A stretch of DNA of 29,665 nt from JAUUSJ01 sp051880475 (GTDB taxonomy: Bacteria; Bacillota; Clostridia; Lachnospirales; Lachnospiraceae), in the NCBI GenBank assembly GCA_051880475.1, contig JBJEOA010000057.1:1-29665 (forward strand), read 5' to 3'. Both the position numbers and the translations under genes were made by a program. This document shows, in pieces, positions 1 to 6,933 of this stretch; position 1 is the first letter of the stretch; each line of letters begins with the position of its first letter. A model generated the notes under the pieces. It saw only the letters and a list, made by a program, of their open reading frames with translations. It was not told the origin of the DNA and searched no databases.

Positions 1-22
1 TACAGCAAAATGTTGCCAGTTA

Positions 23-54
23 GAACCCCACAGGCTTGCCTGTGGGAGTAGTCA
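23..54 (+). mobile_element. IS200/IS605-type right-end hairpin (edge of an element lying upstream, or a remnant)
   Basis: A perfect 9-bp stem with a TT loop (CCCACAGGC at 27-35, GCCTGTGGG at 38-46) is preceded by AGTTAGAA and followed by AGTAGTCA. The same layout (AGTTA-NA-A-hairpin-GGG-TAGTTGACA) occurs again at 18078-18115. It resembles the 3' ends of clostridial IS200/IS605 elements that carry tnpB, where the hairpin is the transposase recognition site and the end of the guide-RNA scaffold. No T-tract follows, so an ordinary terminator is less likely. No transposase gene is in the window, so this is either the end of an element to the left or a solo end. Confidence 0.45.
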
Positions 55-83
55 GATAGATAATAGATATTTATTGAAATATA

Positions 84-107
84 ATATTATCATAAAAATG
101 ATAATAT
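84..107. promoter_or_regulatory. Perfect 10-bp inverted repeat upstream of the acetyltransferase gene
   Basis: ATATTATCAT at 84-93 and ATGATAATAT at 98-107 form a perfect palindrome around an AAAA spacer, about 90 bases before the acetyltransferase start. It could be an operator or an mRNA hairpin. It is not in the 7-1-7 arrangement of a Fur box. I could not place a convincing sigma-A promoter next to it. Confidence 0.35.
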
Positions 108-197
108 ATCAAGGAAAGAGAGATACGAATTAGTTAGTCTATCATTATAAAAAATATAAATGAGTTAAAGATTTGATAATTAAGGAGGAGCATTAAA

Positions 198-824
198 ATG
201 AATAATATTGAAAGACGAGATAAAGAAATGGTATATATTGCAGATGAGGCTGTTTTTGAGGAACAAAAAAAAGCGAGAATTCTTACTCAGAAATTAAATA
301 CGGTGGACCGCTCAGATTTTGAAGCAATTGCTAATATTGTAAAGGAATTATTGGGAAAATCAGAGGGAGCTTTTATTAATCCACCTTTTTATTGTGATTA
401 TGGAAAGAATATTGAAGTTGGAAAGAATTTTTTTGCGAATTATAACTGTACCATTTTAGATGTTGCGAAGGTGAAAATAGGAGATAACTGTATGATGGCA
501 CCGAATGTAGCTATTTATACAGCGGGACATCCTGTACATCCAGATACGAGAAATTCTGCCTATGAATATGGGATTGAAGTTACAATTGGCGATAATGTTT
601 GGCTTGGAGGGAATACTGTAATTTGTCCTGGTGTCCATATTGGAAATAATGTTGTTATCGGTGCGGGAAGTGTTGTGACAAAGGATATCCCTGACTGGGC
701 AATTGCAGCGGGAAATCCATGCAAAGTAATACGTATGATTACAGAAGATGATAGAAAATATTACTATAAAGAACGAGAGATAGATGAGGAAGCGTGGGCT
801 AATATTGTTGCAGGACTTCGCTAG
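198..824 (+). CDS. Sugar O-acetyltransferase, maltose/galactoside acetyltransferase family
   Basis: This 208-residue cytoplasmic enzyme is expected to move an acetyl group from acetyl-CoA to a sugar hydroxyl (LacA/Maa family). The N-terminal helical cap (about 1-55) is followed by left-handed beta-helix hexapeptide repeats (about 65-185), with repeats such as IGDNCMM and IGNNVVIGAGSVV. The motif TAGHPVHP contains His111, matching the catalytic histidine of LacA-type enzymes. Length fits the family. The start at 198 follows AAGGAGGAG with good spacing and matches the usual family N-terminus. A histidinol-phosphatase-like gene follows after 59 bases on the same strand, possibly co-transcribed. 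The exact sugar acceptor cannot be read from sequence; many such enzymes are detoxification or cell-surface sugar modifiers. Confidence 0.88.
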   Translation: MNNIERRDKEMVYIADEAVFEEQKKARILTQKLNTVDRSDFEAIANIVKELLGKSEGAFINPPFYCDYGKNIEVGKNFFANYNCTILDVAKVKIGDNCMMAPNVAIYTAGHPVHPDTRNSAYEYGIEVTIGDNVWLGGNTVICPGVHIGNNVVIGAGSVVTKDIPDWAIAAGNPCKVIRMITEDDRKYYYKEREIDEEAWANIVAGLR

Positions 825-883
825 TGTGAGGAAATCAAATTTTTATTTCTATCAATATATTTGTTTAACAAGGAGGAAAAATT

Positions 884-1723
884 ATGTATATAGACTATCA
901 TTTACATACATATTATAGTGATGATTCTGATTATGAAATGGAACAGGTTGTCAAAGATGCCATATCTAAAGGGCTTTCAGAAATCTGTTTTACGGATCAT
1001 GTAGATTATGGTATTAAAGGGGATTGGGAAGATACATCAGAGTTTTATAATTTAGAAGAGAAGGCAAAACTTCCTATAGTGAATGTAAAATATCCTGCAT
1101 ATCACGCAGAAATTAACCGAATGAAGAAGAAGTATGGGGGAGAAATTATAATTCGAGAGGGAATGGAATTTGGAATACAGGTTCATACCATTCCAGATTA
1201 CGAAAAACTTTTTTCTTCTTATCCCTTTGATTTTATTATAATGTCTTGTCATCAAGTGGAGGATAAAGAATTTTGGACACAAGATTTCCAAAAAGGAAAG
1301 ACGCAAGAAGAGTATAATAGAAAATATTATGAGGAGATTCTTCAAGTTATCCGCAAATATAAAAATTATAGTGTATTAGGTCATTTGGATATGATTACTC
1401 GCTATGATAAGGAGGGAATTTATCCTTTTGAGAAAGTGAGAGATATTATTAGAGAAATTTTGCGACAAACGATTGAGGATGGTAAGGGAATTGAGATTAA
1501 TACTTCAAGTCATCGCTATGGACTTCCTGATTTGACTCCTTCAAGACAAATCCTTAAGATGTATAGAGAACTTGGGGGAAGTATTATTACAATAGGTAGT
1601 GATTCTCATAAGCCAGAACATCTTGGTGCTTATATTAAGGAAACGATAGAAGAATTAAAGGAAATGGGATTTACTTCGATTTGTACTTTTGAAAATATGA
1701 ATCCTATTTTTCACAAAATATAA
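884..1723 (+). CDS. hisK: Histidinol-phosphatase of the PHP (HisK/HisJ) family
   Basis: A 279-residue PHP-domain metal-dependent phosphoesterase. Family members of this size remove phosphate from L-histidinol phosphate in histidine synthesis. Metal-ligand motifs are visible in order: the N-terminal HLH (His6, His8) followed by SDDS, CFTDHVD, REGMEFG, MSCHQVE, GHLDMITRYD and, near the C terminus, IGSDSHKPEHLG. Nothing seems missing. AAGGAGG precedes the ATG closely. No other his gene is nearby, so the assignment rests on family resemblance; a different phosphorylated substrate is possible. A stem-loop terminator follows directly. PHP proteins of this subfamily are often scattered outside the his operon in Firmicutes. 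Confidence 0.82.
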   Translation: MYIDYHLHTYYSDDSDYEMEQVVKDAISKGLSEICFTDHVDYGIKGDWEDTSEFYNLEEKAKLPIVNVKYPAYHAEINRMKKKYGGEIIIREGMEFGIQVHTIPDYEKLFSSYPFDFIIMSCHQVEDKEFWTQDFQKGKTQEEYNRKYYEEILQVIRKYKNYSVLGHLDMITRYDKEGIYPFEKVRDIIREILRQTIEDGKGIEINTSSHRYGLPDLTPSRQILKMYRELGGSIITIGSDSHKPEHLGAYIKETIEELKEMGFTSICTFENMNPIFHKI

Positions 1724-1752
1724 GGGGAATTTCTTCTATATATATATTAGAA

Positions 1753-1784
1753 ATGGGGAGAAATCTCTCCCCATAAAAATTTTT
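1753..1784 (+). terminator. Rho-independent terminator after the PHP phosphatase
   Basis: A 9-bp stem (ATGGGGAGA at 1753-1761, TCTCCCCAT at 1766-1774, loop AATC) is followed by AAAAATTTTTG. It lies between convergent genes. On the minus strand the tail is TTTCT, so it may also help end the dehydrogenase transcript. Confidence 0.75.
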
Positions 1785-1823
1785 GTATACGTTATTAAAA
1801 GATTGACAGTCATGGTAGTAAAT

Positions 1824-2792
1824 CTATTTCACAAATTTTCGATAACCTGTCTCAAAATCTACTTCATTTTTTAACGGTTTTCCTGCCAAATAGGCTCTTA
1901 AATTTTCTCCCGCAATAGAAACCGCAGTATCTAAAATATCTTGTGTATGATAGTTTCCCGCAATATGTGGAGTAATCAAGAGATTTTTTGTATTCCAAAG
2001 TGGGGAATTTGTTGGAAGTGGCTCTACCTCCGCAACATCAATGGCTGCACCTCCAATCACTCCTTCATCCAAAGCTTTTATCAGCTCTTCTGTCGCAATA
2101 AGGTTTCCTCTTCCGACATTTAATAGAATACAATTTTTTTTCATGAGCATAAATGTTTTACTGTCAAATAAATGATAAGTTGCTTTTGTTCCAGGCAAAG
2201 AACAAGCTACAATATCTGCTTTTGGAAGCAATTCCTCTAATTTATCCATCTGATGAAGTTCATCTAAATATTCTGGCTTATCTGCCTTATTTCTTCTAAT
2301 TCCAATGACATAACTTCCAAGAGCATGCATTCTTTTTGCAAACTCTCCTCCGATATCTCCAAGTCCTAAAACAAGAGTTGTACTTCCAAATATTGTTGTT
2401 ACTTTTCCTTCATCTCTCCATAAATGCTCTTTCATATTATCTTGATATATATTTAATTTTTTCTTTAATGCAAATACTTGTGCGAGCATATGTTCTGCGA
2501 TGCTTCTTCCGTATGCCCCTGTGGCATTACAAAGCTTAACTCCATCTCCTAAAAGTCCAGGCTCTGTAAACTGTGCAGCTCCTGCACTGTCAAGCTGTAA
2601 AAACTCTAAATTTTTTGCACCTCTTAAATCATCTACTTTTACATTTCCAAGAATAATATTGGCATTTTGTACCTGTTCTCTTGTTGCTCCCGCTGCACGA
2701 TGAGCGTACTCAAACTTCATTCCTTCTCCAATTTTTTCTAAATATTCTTTGTGCTTTTGCTCAACTGGAATTGTCACTAATATCTTTTTCAT
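1824..2792 (-). CDS. D-2-hydroxyacid dehydrogenase (NAD-dependent)
   Basis: This 322-residue cytoplasmic oxidoreductase of the D-isomer-specific 2-hydroxyacid dehydrogenase family interconverts a 2-keto acid and a D-2-hydroxy acid with NAD(P)H. The Rossmann motif GLGDIGG lies near residues 143-149. The catalytic triad is present: Arg228 in NVGRGN, Glu257 in AEVEPLP and His276 in TPHIAGN. The reading frame is open 27 codons further upstream, but I chose the ATG at 2792 because AGGAGA lies about 10 bases before it and MKKILVTIP is a typical family N-terminus. The upstream stretch would put the hairpin at 2815-2841 inside coding sequence. Substrate (glycerate, lactate, hydroxyisocaproate, phosphoglycerate) is unresolved. 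The gene stands alone on its strand. Confidence 0.86.
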   Translation of the reverse strand: MKKILVTIPVEQKHKEYLEKIGEGMKFEYAHRAAGATREQVQNANIILGNVKVDDLRGAKNLEFLQLDSAGAAQFTEPGLLGDGVKLCNATGAYGRSIAEHMLAQVFALKKKLNIYQDNMKEHLWRDEGKVTTIFGSTTLVLGLGDIGGEFAKRMHALGSYVIGIRRNKADKPEYLDELHQMDKLEELLPKADIVACSLPGTKATYHLFDSKTFMLMKKNCILLNVGRGNLIATEELIKALDEGVIGGAAIDVAEVEPLPTNSPLWNTKNLLITPHIAGNYHTQDILDTAVSIAGENLRAYLAGKPLKNEVDFETGYRKFVK

Positions 2793-2814
2793 CTTTATTT
2801 CTCCTATTCTACTA

Positions 2815-2841
2815 TGAAAGCACCCGTCGGGTGAACTTTCA
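2815..2841 (-). promoter_or_regulatory. Stem-loop in the leader of the D-2-hydroxyacid dehydrogenase gene
   Basis: TGAAAG-CACCC at 2815-2825 pairs with GGGTG-(AA)-CTTTCA at 2829-2841 around a 3-base loop. It is the only GC-rich structure in this AT-rich gap and lies just upstream of the ribosome site on the minus strand. No T-tract follows in the minus direction, so it may be an operator or a leader hairpin rather than a terminator. Confidence 0.4.
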
Positions 2842-2914
2842 TTTATCATAATTTTATACAATAATTCTAACAATTTTTTGTCAAATTATCTATTGACAAA
2901 ACTTATAATATATA

Positions 2915-2931
2915 TTTACAAAGTTTGTAAA
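2915..2931. promoter_or_regulatory. 17-bp palindrome, candidate operator
   Basis: TTTACAAAGTTTGTAAA is a perfect inverted repeat with a one-base centre. It sits in the 265-base gap between the dehydrogenase (minus) and the sigma factor (plus), beside TTGACA-like and TATAAT-like boxes on both strands. Its length and symmetry fit a dimeric HTH repressor. It does not match the Rex or cre consensus as I know them. Confidence 0.45.
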
Positions 2932-3057
2932 CATATTGATAAATTGCATTGAATGAAAAAAATATTTCTTTCTTGCAACAAAACGTTTCTTTTTTTACAC
3001 TAATATATATAATACAAAAATCCATTTATCTAAAACACAAAAAAAGGGGGGATAGCT

Positions 3058-3534
3058 GTGAATACGGAAAAAAGTATTGAATTTTTTATTCAACAATATG
3101 AACTCGTTTATAAAGATTTATATCGATTTGCTTTATATACATTGAAAAACCCGCATGATGCCGAGGATATTGTGAGCGAGACAGTCACAGATGCTTTTGC
3201 AAGTTTTTCTAAACTTCGAAATTTAAGTTCATTTCGTGCATGGATTTTTCGTATCCTATCTAATAAATGCAAACAAAAATTAAGAGAATATGTCGATAAG
3301 ACTTCGACTCTCTCAGAATCATTATCAAATGATTCATCTAATTTAGCGAATGATTTAGAAATACGAACTGCTTTTTCTTCACTTTCAAAAGAAGAACGTC
3401 TTATTTTATCGATGGATATTTTTGCGGGATATACGAGTAGAGAGATTGGAAAAATTTTAAATTTAAATGAAAATACCATTCGCTCTAAAAAGAGCAGAGC
3501 TTTAAAAAAATTAAAAGAGCAACTAAATTATTGA
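3058..3534 (+). CDS. ECF-type RNA polymerase sigma factor
   Basis: This 158-residue protein has the two-domain layout of extracytoplasmic-function sigma-70 factors. Region 2 (about 10-75) includes DAEDIVSETVTDAF and FRAWIFRILSNKCK, which bind core polymerase and the -10 element. Region 4 (about 100-155) has SKEERLILSMDIFAG and the helix-turn-helix TSREIGKILNLNENTIRSKK for the -35 element. The start is GTG at 3058, after GGGGGGA; no in-frame ATG occurs before residue 120, so GTG is the only workable start. The next gene begins 12 bases after the stop and encodes a membrane beta-propeller protein, the expected position for an anti-sigma partner. The target regulon cannot be read from this window. 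Confidence 0.9.
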   Translation: MNTEKSIEFFIQQYELVYKDLYRFALYTLKNPHDAEDIVSETVTDAFASFSKLRNLSSFRAWIFRILSNKCKQKLREYVDKTSTLSESLSNDSSNLANDLEIRTAFSSLSKEERLILSMDIFAGYTSREIGKILNLNENTIRSKKSRALKKLKEQLNY

Positions 3535-3546
3535 GAGGTGACAAAT

Positions 3547-5667
3547 ATGGATAAATTAAAAAATGATTTAAAAAATAGTGCCAAAGATATAGAAATTCCA
3601 AATAGCATATCCCCAGAAAAAATGAGAGAAAAATTAAATACATTGGATTTGTCGAATTTACAAACTTCTTCTAAAAATAAGAAAAAATATCTATTTATAA
3701 AGAGACGAACCGTTGGAGTTCTCGCCACTGCTGCCTCATTTTTGCTCATTGCCACGGTTGCTCTTCGTTTTGACTGGATAAATTTAAGTTTTACTACACA
3801 AAAAAATGCGATTACTTCTGAGGATACTAAATCTACAAGTAAATCAAATTCTTCTAACTCAGACGAAAATACAAGCAATAATTCAAAAAAAGCAAAGTCT
3901 TCCTCTAGCCTTTCTGAATTTTATTATACGACAACTTATGATGATATTAAGAAAAAAGTAAAAACTGCATGGTCAGATTCTATGGCGGTATCGGATGAAA
4001 TTGCTTATTCAGCAAATGCAAGACAATCTATGCAAGAATCTGCTAAAATGGCGACAGGGGCAGATATGGATATGCCAGATACTGGCTCTTCTCGCTCAGA
4101 AGGCTCCTACTCCTCAACAAATCTGCAAGTCGAGGGGGTGGATGAAGGGGATTTCATTAAAACAGACGGGATATATTTTTATATTTTAAATAAAAATAAT
4201 CAAATTCGTATTGTCGAAGCTAAAACTTTAAAAGAAGTTTGTACAATCTCGAATGAAATTGATAAAAATGAGGTTCGTTACTCGGAAATGTATGTTGCAG
4301 ATAATTGTCTTATTTTAGCTGGAAATGTCTATCATAGCAGTTTAAAAAAGCAAAAAGAAGATGTTTATTATATGGATAATGGCTCTCAGACTATCCTTGT
4401 AATTTACGATTTATCGAATCAGAAAAATCCAAAATTAATTGGAACAGTCTATCAAGATGGTAATTATCGAACTTCGAGAAAAATCGGTGATTATATATAT
4501 CTTTTTAGCGATTACTCCTATTATCCAAATAATGGCGTTGTGTATACGGAGAATAGTTTTGCAAGAAAACAATCAAAACAATCCTCGGCTGAACATAGTA
4601 TCACAGATGACAGTAAAATCATCCCAACAGTCAATCAAAAGGAAATTCCGGCAGATCATATTTATATTCCGAAAAAAATTACAAATTGCAACTATCTTGT
4701 CATTTCTTCCATTAACTTAAAGAACCCGTCAAAAATAATTGATGAGAAATCTCTTATGCAATTTGGAGATGATTTTCATATTACAAAAGAAAGTATCTAC
4801 GTATTACAGACAGATTGGGAGTCAAATCATGTCAAAACCAATATTATCCGTTTCTCTTTTAAAGATGGAAAAATTTCTCCTATTGATGTTGCTTCCTTAG
4901 ATGGACAGCTCACAGATACCTTCGCCATCAATGAGTCAAATTCTTATCTTCGAGTTTTGCTCACTGACTGGTCCTCTGATTTTTCCACTCAGACAAATTC
5001 TATCTATGTGCTGAATGATAAAATGAAAATTGTCGGAAAAATTCAAAATCTTGCCCAGGGAGAGACGATTTATTCTGCCAGATTTATGGGAGATATCGGA
5101 TATTTCGTCACTTATAGAAATACGGATCCTCTCTTTAGTGTAGATTTTTCTGATCCTAAAAATCCAAAAATTATCGGAGAATTAAAGATTACAGGATTTT
5201 CAGAATATTTACATTTTTATGGAAAAAATAAACTTTTAGGGTTAGGTCGAGAAACAGATCCAAATACAGGAGAATTTTTAGGAATTAAACTTTCTATCTT
5301 TGATATTCGTAACTCTAAAAATGTAAAAGAAGAAAAAAAGTTAGTTCTAAAGGGAATTGATGAATGTGAGGCACTCTATGATTATAAAGCTGTTTTAGTG
5401 GATTCCAATAAAAATCTCATTGGTTTTTTTGTTAAAAATTATGAAAATGGAGTTTACAATTATAATTATCTTCTCTTTTCCTATACAGAGGAAGAAGGAT
5501 TTATTAAGAAATTAGACTATAGTTTTACCGAAGATACTTACGCTTATTCAAGTACGATTAGAGGAATTTATATTGATTCTATATTTTATATTGTGAGAGA
5601 TTGTGAAATTACCTCCTTTGATATGAAACATAATTTTAAAAAACAAAACGAAGTAATTTTGAATTAG
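3547..5667 (+). CDS. Membrane-anchored beta-propeller protein, predicted sensor/anti-sigma partner
   Basis: A 706-residue protein. A charged N-terminal segment (1-54, including SPEKMREKLN) is followed by one hydrophobic helix (about 55-75), a Ser/Asn/Lys-rich linker (about 90-125), and a large extracellular region matching secreted C-terminal beta-propeller proteins (signature VEGVDEGDFIKTDG, then repeats such as LSNQKNPKLIGTVYQDG, SDPKNPKIIGELKITG and DIRNSKNVKEEKK). The topology is N-in/C-out. The start at 3547 is chosen over the GTG at 3538 because GAGAGGTG then lies 6 bases before it. Tight coupling to the ECF gene suggests the cytoplasmic segment holds the sigma factor; that is inference, since no classic zinc anti-sigma motif (HxxxCxxC) is present. 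What the propeller senses is unknown. Confidence 0.75.
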   Translation: MDKLKNDLKNSAKDIEIPNSISPEKMREKLNTLDLSNLQTSSKNKKKYLFIKRRTVGVLATAASFLLIATVALRFDWINLSFTTQKNAITSEDTKSTSKSNSSNSDENTSNNSKKAKSSSSLSEFYYTTTYDDIKKKVKTAWSDSMAVSDEIAYSANARQSMQESAKMATGADMDMPDTGSSRSEGSYSSTNLQVEGVDEGDFIKTDGIYFYILNKNNQIRIVEAKTLKEVCTISNEIDKNEVRYSEMYVADNCLILAGNVYHSSLKKQKEDVYYMDNGSQTILVIYDLSNQKNPKLIGTVYQDGNYRTSRKIGDYIYLFSDYSYYPNNGVVYTENSFARKQSKQSSAEHSITDDSKIIPTVNQKEIPADHIYIPKKITNCNYLVISSINLKNPSKIIDEKSLMQFGDDFHITKESIYVLQTDWESNHVKTNIIRFSFKDGKISPIDVASLDGQLTDTFAINESNSYLRVLLTDWSSDFSTQTNSIYVLNDKMKIVGKIQNLAQGETIYSARFMGDIGYFVTYRNTDPLFSVDFSDPKNPKIIGELKITGFSEYLHFYGKNKLLGLGRETDPNTGEFLGIKLSIFDIRNSKNVKEEKKLVLKGIDECEALYDYKAVLVDSNKNLIGFFVKNYENGVYNYNYLLFSYTEEEGFIKKLDYSFTEDTYAYSSTIRGIYIDSIFYIVRDCEITSFDMKHNFKKQNEVILN

Positions 5668-5691
5668 ATGATAGTTTCATAAAGAATATTG

Positions 5692-5736
5692 AAAAATCTG
5701 GAGCTGTCTGGAAATAATATTCCCGATAACTCCAGA
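5692..5736 (-). terminator. Terminator for the LysR gene, possibly bidirectional
   Basis: TCTGGAG (5697-5703) and CTCCAGA (5730-5736) form the outer stem, with a smaller inner GGAA/TTCC pairing. On the minus strand the stem is followed by TTTTTC. It sits between convergent genes and could also serve the beta-propeller gene, though its plus-strand tail is less T-rich. Confidence 0.65.
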
Positions 5737-5746
5737 TAATTATTTT

Positions 5747-6628
5747 CTATAAAATTTTAGAGGTATATGTTTTTGTAAATGAAATATATTTTCTTACACT
5801 ATTATTAAGATATTTTCCTTTTTTCCATACGAGTCCAATTTCTTGCTTGATTGCTGGAAGGATAGGAATGCCAATCAAATTAGGCATATTTCTTAAGAGA
5901 GAAGCGTAGATGAAGGCTCCACCTAAGTTGTTTTCTATAAAATCTTGAATGGTATGTAGCTGACTGGCATGCATAATAATATTTGGTTTTATTCCTGCTT
6001 TGTCAAAACGAGAGTTTAATGTAATATTTTGGACAGAATCAGTATTATACATAATAATAGGCTCATCTCTTAATTTCTCAATAGAAACTGTATTTTCTTT
6101 TGCTAAATGGTGTTTTGGAGATACGCAAAACACAATTTGATCTGAAAGAATTTGATATGAATCTAATTTATCAATTTCATAAAAATTCATATTAACTAAT
6201 GCAAGATCTAGTATCTCTTCTTGCACTAGATTGGCAGCACGGATGGAGCCATATTCAAAGAGTTCTATGGGAATTTCAGAATATTCTTTTTGAAATGCAA
6301 TTAGCGTGGCGGGAAAGAAAATGGTACTCAAGAGAGGTGGAATACCTATACGAATAGGAGCAACTTGCTTGCCAAGATCATAAAGCTCACAAGAAGTTTG
6401 ATTAATTGTATTAAGCAATTCCGTTGCCTTTTTATAAAATATTTCGCCTTCTTTTGTCAGAGTTATATTATTTTTAGAGCGCATAAATAGATTTATTGAA
6501 AATTCTTTTTCTAATTCGCGTATTGCTTTAGATATTGCTGGTTGTGTTACATAGAGTTCTTGAGCAGCTTGTGTAATGCTGTGATAGCGACTAGCGGCAC
6601 AAAAGTATTCTAATTGAACAATCTTCAT
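5747..6628 (-). CDS. LysR-family transcriptional regulator, TtdR-like by context
   Basis: A 293-residue LysR regulator. The winged helix-turn-helix fills residues 1-60 (YHSITQAAQELYVTQPAISK), with the usual linker helix and then a periplasmic-binding-like effector domain (about 88-290). The start at 6628 follows GGAGGGAG on the minus strand. It is divergent from the permease-ttdA-ttdB operon, the classic position for a LysR activator that senses the substrate. E. coli has the same arrangement, with LysR-type TtdR beside ttdA-ttdB-ttdT. A tartrate-responsive activator is therefore the best guess, but the ligand is inferred from context only. Confidence 0.85.
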   Translation of the reverse strand: MKIVQLEYFCAASRYHSITQAAQELYVTQPAISKAIRELEKEFSINLFMRSKNNITLTKEGEIFYKKATELLNTINQTSCELYDLGKQVAPIRIGIPPLLSTIFFPATLIAFQKEYSEIPIELFEYGSIRAANLVQEEILDLALVNMNFYEIDKLDSYQILSDQIVFCVSPKHHLAKENTVSIEKLRDEPIIMYNTDSVQNITLNSRFDKAGIKPNIIMHASQLHTIQDFIENNLGGAFIYASLLRNMPNLIGIPILPAIKQEIGLVWKKGKYLNNSVRKYISFTKTYTSKIL

Positions 6629-6707
6629 GATAGTCTCCCTCCTTACCTTATATTTCTTTGGCTATTTCGGATGAAATTGATAAAAAATATTGTTATTACT
6701 TGTCTGT

Positions 6708-6736
6708 ATTATATCATATGACAGAAAAAATGACAA
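6708..6736 (-). promoter_or_regulatory. Sigma-A promoter of the LysR gene
   Basis: On the minus strand TTGTCA (6736-6731) is separated by 17 bases from a consensus TATAAT (6713-6708), with TGA directly before the -10 box. It would start transcription near 6701, giving a leader of about 70 bases. Confidence 0.7.
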
Positions 6737-6787
6737 AATCTTTTATTAACATTTTTTTATGAGGGTATGATAATTGGTAAATATACA

Positions 6788-6837
6788 AATCACGATTAAT
6801 CCTATATAATAACAACATAACAAATCGTAATGAATCG
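6788..6837 (+). promoter_or_regulatory. Candidate LysR operator and activated promoter for the tartrate operon
   Basis: The 305-base gap 6629-6933 holds the LysR promoter and this cluster. It contains a short palindrome AATC-AC-GATT (6788-6797), a consensus TATAAT (6805-6810), then AATCG at 6823-6827 and again at 6833-6837, exactly 10 bases apart. ACGATT (6792) and AATCGT (6823-6828) also form an inverted pair around the -10 box. No good -35 box lies 16-18 bases upstream of the TATAAT, as expected for a promoter needing an activator. Binding by the adjacent LysR protein is inferred. Confidence 0.45.
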
Positions 6838-6933
6838 GCCGTCTTGTTACAATTTGAGTTTATTGAGGGATAAACAAAAAGTCTTTAATAAACAAATAAA
6901 TATAAAATAATAAAAGGGATTGGAGGAGAACAG

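Noticed and set aside
2973..2990. Possible CcpA (cre) site around AAAACGTTT
   Set aside because: Only the central part resembles the consensus and the flanks do not match.
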